Positions 45,105 through 51,001 of a stretch of 60,899 bases of DNA are shown here, piece after piece. The DNA is from Salegentibacter salarius (lineage in GTDB: Bacteria; Bacteroidota; Bacteroidia; Flavobacteriales; Flavobacteriaceae), in assembly GCF_900168265.1 (NCBI RefSeq), contig NZ_FVZF01000026.1, forward strand, positions 1 to 60,899, given 5' to 3'. The position numbers and the translations under genes were made by a program. The notes under the pieces are model-generated. The model did not search any database, was not told the DNA's origin, and saw nothing but the letters and a program-made list of their open reading frames with translations. The stretch's first letter is position 1. Every line of letters begins with the position of its first letter.

Positions 45105-45761
45105 ATGATAGTAGAAACTGCTCCCGAACTTTTTGAACGACTGGATTTTATAGAAAATCCTTTTTACGAAAATATTATTACCGATTTAGTTGAAAATCAA
45201 TACTGTATTGTAGACGATTTTTTTTATGCTGAAGAAGTTGAAATGCTTCGAAATTCTTTAAAATCGAAATTTGAAGAAGCACAGTTCAAAAAGGCGGCGA
45301 TTGGTAATAAAACCAATGAAGTTGTTGCTAAGTCCATTCGCGGGGATTTTATTTTGTGGCTTAACGAAGCTGAAGCAGGTAAGGCTGAAAACCTGTTTTT
45401 CAACAAAATAAATTCATTAGTAGCTTATTTAAACAAAACCTGTTTCCTTGGAATTTTAACTAAAGAATTCCATTACGCGCTGTATCCTGAAGGTACTTTT
45501 TATCAGCGACACCTGGACACTTTCCAGAATGACGGTAGAAGAAAACTTTCTATGGTTTGTTACTTAAATGAGGAAGACTGGAAACCAGAAAACGGCGGAG
45601 AACTGGTAATTTATTCAGAAGAAAATGGGGTTGAGGTTTCAAAAGCCATTTATCCAATGCCGGGGCGTGTTGTAATTTTTGAAAGTCAGGTGCTGGAACA
45701 CGAAGTGAAACCGGTGAAAACTGCAAGGCTAAGTATTACGGGCTGGTTAAAAACTAGATAA
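45105..45761 (+). CDS. 2-oxoglutarate/Fe(II) oxygenase, prolyl-4-hydroxylase type
   Basis: A 218-residue double-stranded beta-helix dioxygenase. The iron ligands are His136 and Asp138 (QRHLDTF) and His199 (VLEHEV), and Arg208 (ARLSITGW) would bind 2-oxoglutarate. P4H-like bacterial enzymes hydroxylate proline in proteins such as EF-Tu, or small molecules; the substrate here is unknown. Monocistronic with a good promoter. Confidence 0.9.
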   Translation: MIVETAPELFERLDFIENPFYENIITDLVENQYCIVDDFFYAEEVEMLRNSLKSKFEEAQFKKAAIGNKTNEVVAKSIRGDFILWLNEAEAGKAENLFFNKINSLVAYLNKTCFLGILTKEFHYALYPEGTFYQRHLDTFQNDGRRKLSMVCYLNEEDWKPENGGELVIYSEENGVEVSKAIYPMPGRVVIFESQVLEHEVKPVKTARLSITGWLKTR

Positions 45762-45839
45762 CCGAGATTAACTTCTCCTAGATTTTTCTCGAAATAAAGA
45801 ATGGCTTTTTTAATCTAGACAGAAATTAGCCAGGGCGGG

Positions 45840-45950
45840 TTATTTGTTGAATTTTTTATAAAGCACCACAATAATTAAAACTAGCGCTAAAATCAGCCAG
45901 AATCCCATTCCGCTTAGAAAACTTAGAAATTCCCACGTATCTTCTCCCAT
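45840..45950 (-). CDS. 36-residue single-helix membrane protein
   Basis: Starts MGEDTWEFLSFLSG, followed by one membrane helix (about 14-30, FWLILALVLIIVVLY) and a basic tail KKFNK. Its ATG overlaps the stop of the preceding 62-residue gene as TAATG, the same coupling used elsewhere in the window, and it shares a TxWEF motif with that neighbour, so I regard it as real despite its size. Function unknown. Confidence 0.6.
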   Translation of the reverse strand: MGEDTWEFLSFLSGMGFWLILALVLIIVVLYKKFNK

Positions 45951-46138
45951 TAGTTCATGCGGCTTTTTTGCTGCCTTCTTCTCCAGCTATATCGAGCATA
46001 AAGAAAAATAGCAAGAATAAGTAAAATACCTATTAGGTAAAGCCAGTTGTCGGCAATAAACTCCCAGATGGTAAAACCCCATTCCTGTTCGCTTGTTGCG
46101 TCGCGGTCTTTTGGTAAATGTTCCTGTGGTAAACTCAT
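45950..46138 (-). CDS. 62-residue single-helix membrane protein
   Basis: A polar N-terminus (PKDRDATSEQEWGFTIWEFI), one helix (about 30-48, NWLYLIGILLILAIFLYA) and a strongly basic tail RYSWRRRQQKSR, predicting N-out/C-in topology. The TIWEF segment resembles TWEF in the 36-residue protein that follows, suggesting paralogues. Function unknown. Confidence 0.65.
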   Translation of the reverse strand: MSLPQEHLPKDRDATSEQEWGFTIWEFIADNWLYLIGILLILAIFLYARYSWRRRQQKSRMN

Positions 46139-46219
46139 AAGCTTGTTTCTAGAATGGAAATTACACTTTTCTCATTAAGGATTATGTTATAGTGATGCTA
46201 ATTTCTTCTGCTGTGGTTT

Positions 46220-46402
46220 TTAACCATTTTTAGAATGAAGTTTTTTATTTCTGATCCTTCTGCGATGAAACAACATTAGCGGTGCTAAAATTAAAAGGAA
46301 ACTAAAAACCAGTATTAAAAAATTATCGGCGATAGCCGAACCGATAGAAACCCCAAGATCTTGAATTTGGCCGCCGTTGGGGTTCAAGTAAAGTAAGCGC
46401 AT
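46220..46402 (-). CDS. 60-residue single-helix membrane protein
   Basis: Begins MRLLYLNPNGGQIQDLGVSI, has one helix (about 26-45, DNFLILVFSFLLILAPLML) and a basic tail HRRRIRNKKLHSKNG. It starts 4 bases after the enoyl-CoA hydratase stop on the same strand and heads a run of three tiny membrane proteins with the same layout: short outside part, one helix, basic inside tail. Function unknown. Confidence 0.65.
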   Translation of the reverse strand: MRLLYLNPNGGQIQDLGVSIGSAIADNFLILVFSFLLILAPLMLFHRRRIRNKKLHSKNG

Positions 46403-46406
46403 ATTT

Positions 46407-47174
46407 TTATTTTTTATATTTAGCTAGAGCGTTTTTGGTAAAATCTGAAAGCACTAATTCTCCCGAAATTGCAGCTCTTTCAGCTAGTAATTTATCCCAA
46501 TGATCTGTATTTTTCCACAGCATTTGTTTCATTTCGTAAAGTGCTTCGGGATTATAAGAAGCCAGTTTTTCGGTAAAAATCATTACCTCCTTATCCAGTT
46601 CTTTTAGACTTTCAAACACACGGGCATATAAGCCTTTATCTTTGGCCCAATAGGCGTTTTTCCATTCGTGGGCGGCAAGACTCAATTCCCCAAGTGCGCC
46701 AACGCCAATTTTGCGCTCTACGGCTGGGGCAATTACAAACGGACCAATACCTATGCTAATTTCTGAAAGTTTCACAGCGGCAGCATCAGTGGCCATGGCG
46801 TAATCGCAAGCAGCAACCAATCCCACTCCGCCGCCAACGGTTTTTCCTTGGATTCGGCCAACGATGAGTTTTTTACAGTTTCGCATCGCATTTAAAACTT
46901 TTGCAAAACCCGAAAAGAATAATTTTCCGGCCTGCATGGTTTCAATCGCTACAAGTTCGTCAAAAGAGGCTCCTGCACAAAAGGCTTTTTCTCCTTCAGA
47001 TTTTAATAAAATCACTTTTACGCTGTCGTCTTCAGATAATTTCTGAAACTCTTTCTCAAGGCGGTCTAATAACTCTGAAGGGAAAGAATTACTGGCAGGA
47101 TGGCCAAATTCTAGGTGGGCGATTCCATTTTCAATATTGGTATATAAACTTCCGTTTTCACGTGTGGTAGACAT
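46407..47174 (-). CDS. Enoyl-CoA hydratase/isomerase family protein
   Basis: A 255-residue crotonase-fold protein. KAFCAGASFDELVAIE holds the CoA/oxyanion NH region, and GRIQGKTVGGGVGLVAACDYAMA the second; the Glu residues of classical hydratases are only partly matched, so hydratase versus isomerase (methylglutaconyl-CoA hydratase or PaaG type) is open. It is the first gene of a minus-strand unit with three micro-membrane proteins. Confidence 0.88.
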   Translation of the reverse strand: MSTTRENGSLYTNIENGIAHLEFGHPASNSFPSELLDRLEKEFQKLSEDDSVKVILLKSEGEKAFCAGASFDELVAIETMQAGKLFFSGFAKVLNAMRNCKKLIVGRIQGKTVGGGVGLVAACDYAMATDAAAVKLSEISIGIGPFVIAPAVERKIGVGALGELSLAAHEWKNAYWAKDKGLYARVFESLKELDKEVMIFTEKLASYNPEALYEMKQMLWKNTDHWDKLLAERAAISGELVLSDFTKNALAKYKK

Positions 47175-47615
47175 AAATTTGATTTTTCAGTTAGCTGAAT
47201 ACCCAAATTTAGAAAGATTAATGCTGAAATAAATTTTTTTGGTTCAATAATTTAAAATTCAATTTTAGAACAGAACCCTATTTCTATCATTGGCGTAATT
47301 TATTTACAATATGAATACCAGCAATTTAATTAAAACCTTAGAACAGCTTATTTTTCATTTTCTTTGTTCGCCCAAAGAAAACGAAACAAAAGAAAAGGCG
47401 CTTTTTCCAAGGTATTTTTCAGCAAAGCTGAAAACCAGTTTTGTTTTGCTAAAATCTTTCCAGGGTTTCAAGATTTTTTAACGCAAAACAAAACTTATAC
47501 TGCGGAAAAAGATTCCAAAGCGCTGTTTTGAAACGTCAAAACCGCGGTTTTTTAAAATTTTTGTATTGAATCCCACTGAGACTGCAAACTGCTCACTAAA
47601 GATTGCCACTGAAAC
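47175..47615. other. 441-base intergenic region with a large structured element
   Basis: No credible ORF. Its left part (47175-47336) is plain AT-rich DNA that must hold the hydratase promoter, and its right part (47337-47560) is a nested inverted-repeat element annotated separately. The end next to the MATE stop shows no clear terminator. Confidence 0.6.
47337..47560. repeat. Long nested hairpin element
   Basis: Inside are TTTTCAGC-aaa-GCTGAAAA (47416-47434), then AGTTTTGTTTTGC (47437-47449) paired perfectly with GCAAAACAAAACT (47483-47495), continued inward by AAAATCTT and AAGATTTT; outside, GGCGCTTTTTCC (47397-47408) can pair with GGAAAAA and GCGC around 47504-47523. The leading part CTTTGTTCGCCCAAAGAAAACG resembles repeats I recall from many bacterial genomes. 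No second copy occurs in the window. Confidence 0.55.
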
Positions 47616-48944
47616 TTAGACTTCTTTTTGTAAATATTTTCTTCTGAATTTAATGACCAAACCGGCGCTTCGAATAAGCATCCAGACAAAAAACGCAATC
47701 CAGATTCCGTAGAGTTTTAAACCGTAATAATCTGAAATTAAAAGGGCAGGAGTGAAGCCCAAAAATGTAGCTACCATCAATAAATTACGCAGATACTTTG
47801 CCTCACCCAAACCTTTAAAGATTCCGTCGAACATAAAAGCGATGGCATTTACAGGTTGCATTAATAAAACGATCCAGAAAACCGATGCGAATATAGCCAG
47901 CACGGCCATATCTTTATTAAAAACCAAACCAATTTGATTGTAGAACAGTCCGCAGATCGCCATTAACATAAAAGCGATCAAGACCGCGTATTTGCTTATT
48001 TTCTTACTAAGTTCCCATAAATTTCTATAATCTCTGGCGCCGAGTAATTTCCCGCCAATCGCGTTTCCTGCGTTCGCATAACCATCTATAAAAAAGCTAA
48101 AGAAAAGCCAGATATTCATTAAAATACTTTGGGCGGCGATATAGTTTTTTCCATAATCGGTGGCGTAGGCATTGGCCAGGTAAATGGCGAAATTTAAGGC
48201 TGCCGTTCTAACAAAAAGGTTGGCAGCCATAAGTAAAAGTCCTTTTAATCGCGGATTTATATTCAAGCTCAGTTTTAAGTGAAAAGGTGTTTTTTTAAAG
48301 AAAAACCAAAGTGCCATCACCAACATGGTTCCTTGTGCAGCAAGACTGGCATAAGCAGCGCCTTTAAGATGCATCGCAGGAATAAGCCCGTCGATTCCAT
48401 AAACTAGTAGAAAATCTAATCCTACATTTACCGCGGCTCCTGCAAGGCTACACTTCATAGCCCAAAGCGTGTTTTGAAGTCCGCGGAAAACGCCAAATAT
48501 TGCAAAAGTCACTAAAGTTAGCGGGTAGCCCAACGCGCGGATTTGATAATAATCTTCAGAATATCGTAAGATCAAACCTTCGGCGTTATAGGCGCTAAAG
48601 ATTGATTCGGCGAAAAAGGCGGTGGTAGCATAGATCACCAGGCTAAAAGCAAAATTGAAATATATTGCCTGTGGAATAAGCGTTTTTACTGCGTGAATTC
48701 GGTTTGCGCCCAGATGCTGGGAAACAATAGCAGAAATAGCAGTTTTTGTTTGAGCTACGATCCAAATAATGGCTGATAGAAATGAACCCACGATTCCTGC
48801 TGCCGCAAGTGCTTCAACCGAGTTTTTTTCTACATTTCCAATTACCGCAATATCGGTTAGGGAAATTAGCGGCTCGGCAATTCCGGCAATAATAGCGGGA
48901 ATGGCAATTCGGTTTATATTTTTAAAACTAACAGAAGATTCCAA
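47616..48944 (-). CDS. MATE-family efflux transporter
   Basis: A 442-residue protein with about 12 membrane helices. INRIAIPAIIAGIAEPLISLTDIAVIGN is the typical MATE N-terminus, and the DinF-like second half repeats the pattern. It would export cationic compounds or lipid-linked metabolites using H+ or Na+. The only possible starts are TTG at 48944 or the CTG before it; a stop lies two codons further upstream. Confidence 0.92.
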   Translation of the reverse strand: MESSVSFKNINRIAIPAIIAGIAEPLISLTDIAVIGNVEKNSVEALAAAGIVGSFLSAIIWIVAQTKTAISAIVSQHLGANRIHAVKTLIPQAIYFNFAFSLVIYATTAFFAESIFSAYNAEGLILRYSEDYYQIRALGYPLTLVTFAIFGVFRGLQNTLWAMKCSLAGAAVNVGLDFLLVYGIDGLIPAMHLKGAAYASLAAQGTMLVMALWFFFKKTPFHLKLSLNINPRLKGLLLMAANLFVRTAALNFAIYLANAYATDYGKNYIAAQSILMNIWLFFSFFIDGYANAGNAIGGKLLGARDYRNLWELSKKISKYAVLIAFMLMAICGLFYNQIGLVFNKDMAVLAIFASVFWIVLLMQPVNAIAFMFDGIFKGLGEAKYLRNLLMVATFLGFTPALLISDYYGLKLYGIWIAFFVWMLIRSAGLVIKFRRKYLQKEV

Positions 48945-49023
48945 CAGCGGTTATTTTCAGCAGCAAATATAGAATGCTTTATTGTAAAGCCTCATCGCCA
49001 GACTAATTTCTTAAGAGTTTTTC

Positions 49024-49545
49024 TCAATTCTCGTTTAAAGAAGTTGCTAACAGTTTTTCGTAGCAATGAAAAGGATATTCATTTTTATACGGAAAATATA
49101 CATCACCAAGTTTGGTGTATCCACGGGCTTCATAGAATTTTTGATTGCGTGTGTTTTTACTGAATGTATCTAACCTTATGGAAGTAAAATTCTTGTTTTT
49201 AGCGAATTCTTCAGCAAAATCCATCATTTTCCTGGCGTATCCCTTTCCCCAAAATTCTGGGTGTGTGGCCAGCCTATGAACATATAAATTGTTTCCAGAT
49301 TTACTAAGCCATTTTATATTTCGGTAAACTTCATCCATTTTTGAGGTGAGTACGATAATGGAGATAATAGTATTCTCTGCCTCAAAAATATATAATTCCT
49401 GCTTCTCAATATCGTTTTGAAGTTTTTCGAAGGAAGGATAATGTTCATTCCATTGAAAAATATTTTGCTGCTGAAGCGCTTTTGCACAGGCTTCGGTTAG
49501 TTTCTTGATCTTCCTGAGATCGTTGAGCTTAGCTTTTCTAATCAT
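49024..49545 (-). CDS. GNAT-family N-acetyltransferase
   Basis: A 173-residue GNAT protein: MIRKAKLNDLRKIKKLTEAC at the start, the acetyl-CoA loop HPEFWGKGYARKMMDFAEEFA (motif A with the Q/RxxGxG/A pattern) and NQKFYEARGYTKLGD (motif B). Substrate unknown. It lies between the MATE gene and tRNA-Ala. Confidence 0.88.
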   Translation of the reverse strand: MIRKAKLNDLRKIKKLTEACAKALQQQNIFQWNEHYPSFEKLQNDIEKQELYIFEAENTIISIIVLTSKMDEVYRNIKWLSKSGNNLYVHRLATHPEFWGKGYARKMMDFAEEFAKNKNFTSIRLDTFSKNTRNQKFYEARGYTKLGDVYFPYKNEYPFHCYEKLLATSLNEN

Positions 49546-49579
49546 TTTTTAATCAACAATAATAAATAAAAGTTATCTG

Positions 49580-49608
49580 TTGGAATTTACAGAAAATTAT
49601 TACATTTG
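49580..49608 (+). promoter_or_regulatory. Promoter of tRNA-Ala
   Basis: TTG (49580-49582), 17-18 bases, TACATTTG (49601-49608), then the tRNA at 49619. This is the textbook Bacteroidota layout, with transcription starting a few bases before the mature tRNA. Confidence 0.7.
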
Positions 49609-49618
49609 CCTTCCAATT

Positions 49619-49692
49619 GGGGGATTAGCTCAGCTGGCTAGAGCGCCTGCCTTGCACGCAGGAGGTCATCGGTTCGACTCCGATATTCTCCA
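49619..49692 (+). tRNA. tRNA-Ala (anticodon TGC)
   Basis: A full cloverleaf: acceptor GGGGGAT/ATTCTCC (with G-U pairs), D arm GCTC...GAGC, anticodon stem CCTGC/GCAGG around CTTGCAC with anticodon TGC at 49653-49655, variable loop AGGTC, T arm ATCGG TTCGACT CCGAT, discriminator A at 49692. The 3' CCA is not encoded. It has its own promoter and terminator, and is followed by a decayed duplicate. Confidence 0.97.
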
Positions 49693-49902
49693 CAAAACCA
49701 CCGTTTTTCGCGGTGGTTTTTTTGTTTCCGAACTTTTTCATTTTCAAAATATTGAGAGCTGGCTAGTGCGTCCCGATGCAAGATCGGGAAGGCCATCGGT
49801 TCCTCAGACGGCTCGGGGCGATATTCTCCACAAAACCACCGTTTTCGCGGTGGTTTTTTTGTTCCCGAACTTTTTCATTTTTAAAATAATGAAAGCTGGC
49901 TA
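49681..49902 (+). repeat. Tandem duplication containing a decayed tRNA-Ala copy
   Basis: An 85-base direct repeat occurs at 49681-49765 and 49819-49902: the tRNA 3' end (CGATATTCTCCACA), terminator hairpin, GAACTTTTTCATTTT and an AGCTGGCTA remnant of a tRNA D arm. Between them, 49754-49829 is a broken tRNA: D-arm AGCTGGCTA, then TCCCGAT-gcaag-ATCGGGA in place of the anticodon arm, GGCCATCGGTTC, an insertion in the T loop and a normal 3' end. The unit was tRNA plus terminator, repeated twice and part of a third time. Confidence 0.75.
49694..49723 (+). terminator. Terminator of tRNA-Ala
   Basis: AAAACCACCG (49694-49703) and CGGTGGTTTT (49711-49720) with a T7 run. A second copy of the same hairpin, one T shorter in the loop, lies at about 49832-49860 as part of the tandem duplication. 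Confidence 0.85.
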
Positions 49903-49912
49903 AAATGGTTTT

Positions 49913-50015
49913 CGTCAAGCTGAACTTGTTTCAGACTTTATCCCGAATTTGCTTCGGGATTCTATTATGTCTAGATTATCAAAATATTAGATTCTGAACT
50001 AAATTCAGAATGACG
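49913..50015 (+). repeat. Two-hairpin interspersed repeat, copy 4, with an extra hairpin
   Basis: Arm A starts at 49913 (CGTCAAGCTGAACTTG...), arm B is 49988-50015 and ends TGACG. Arm B carries paired changes: TTCTGAA/TTCAGAA instead of TCCTGAA/TTCAGGA. Between the arms is a third hairpin, TCCCGAA-tttgc-TTCGGGA (49941-49959), related to the one at 24364-24379. Confidence 0.8.
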
Positions 50016-50028
50016 ATTTATTTAAAAT

Positions 50029-50066
50029 AAAAAAACGATCTTAAAGATGAATTCAAGACCGTTTTT
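50029..50066 (-). terminator. Terminator of the alpha/beta hydrolase gene
   Basis: AAAAACGATCTT (50031-50042) and AAGACCGTTTTT (50055-50066). Read on the minus strand the single irregular pair is G-U, and a T tract follows, so it fits the leftward gene at 50091. Confidence 0.75.
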
Positions 50067-50090
50067 AGTGAAAATATACTTTTAAGAAAC

Positions 50091-50993
50091 TTAAGAATCA
50101 GCTTCGTCGTTATCTATGTATTCGTCTTTTAGATCCTGAACGCTGGCTGCAAGAAACTCTGAAGTTCTATTTAAAACGTGCTGAAATTCTTTAGTTAATT
50201 CATCTTTATTCCACGGGTGAGAAATACCAAAAACGTGGTCTGCATTTTCAACTAAAAGCAATTTCGAGATCGCACTCCATTCAAATAAATTTCCGGCATC
50301 AGCAATAGAAACCGTGGTGTCGTTACTTCCGTGAGCAATAAAATGGGGAATATCCAGCTTTTTGGTAGATTTTTGAATATTTAAACGCTCTCTATTTTCT
50401 TTAAAATTTTTATAGAATTGGTAATGATGAGGTAATTGCTGACCGGTACGCGTGTTTTTTATATATCGTACACCTTTTTTCTCCCAGGCTTCCAATTCCT
50501 TTTCTTTTGGAAAACGCGAAGCAAAGTCACTAACCGCGGCAAGGGTGATAAGTTTATCGATCCTTTCTTCTTCAGCCGCTTTTATAATTGCAATACCACC
50601 ACCGCGGGAATGTCCAATTAGGTTAATACTCTTTGCATCTATTTGTTGAGCCTGGTCAAAATCTGGTGTTAGCACCCAGTCTATCACTGTTTGTAGATCG
50701 TCTAGCTCTTTTATATAGTTATTGTCGCCAAAGGCTTCAATATTTAAAAATTCTGTTGGGTTTTCTGGAGAGGTCCCGTTGTGAGAAAAATTAAATTTCA
50801 CAAAGAAATAACCTTTTTCTGCATAAAATTCACCCATTTTATCCCAGGCGCCCCAGTCTTTGAAACCTTTATAGCCGTGGCAAAAGATTATGATTGGTTT
50901 TGGCTTTTTATCGTCCTTAAAAATTAAATCAATTAAAATTTGTTTATTATGCTTTCCATCAATCTGGAGATTGGTCCTTTTAGTAATTTCCAT
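50091..50993 (-). CDS. Alpha/beta hydrolase of the dienelactone-hydrolase type
   Basis: A 300-residue cytoplasmic hydrolase (no signal peptide). The nucleophile elbow is LIGHSRGGG, the Asp is in HGSNDTTVSI and the His in VENADHVFG. FCHGYKGFKDWGAWDKMGE supplies the oxyanion loop. An esterase or peptidase role is likely; substrate unknown. It sits 8 bases downstream of the AddB-like gene and is probably on its transcript. Confidence 0.88.
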   Translation of the reverse strand: MEITKRTNLQIDGKHNKQILIDLIFKDDKKPKPIIIFCHGYKGFKDWGAWDKMGEFYAEKGYFFVKFNFSHNGTSPENPTEFLNIEAFGDNNYIKELDDLQTVIDWVLTPDFDQAQQIDAKSINLIGHSRGGGIAIIKAAEEERIDKLITLAAVSDFASRFPKEKELEAWEKKGVRYIKNTRTGQQLPHHYQFYKNFKENRERLNIQKSTKKLDIPHFIAHGSNDTTVSIADAGNLFEWSAISKLLLVENADHVFGISHPWNKDELTKEFQHVLNRTSEFLAASVQDLKDEYIDNDEADS

Positions 50994-51001
50994 AGGTTTT
51001 T

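Noticed and set aside
49580-49903. 107-residue ORF reading through tRNA-Ala and the duplicated terminators
   Set aside because: Its middle (GGLAQLARAPALHAGGHRFDS) is the well-known artefact of translating a tRNA gene; the rest is the terminator and repeat.
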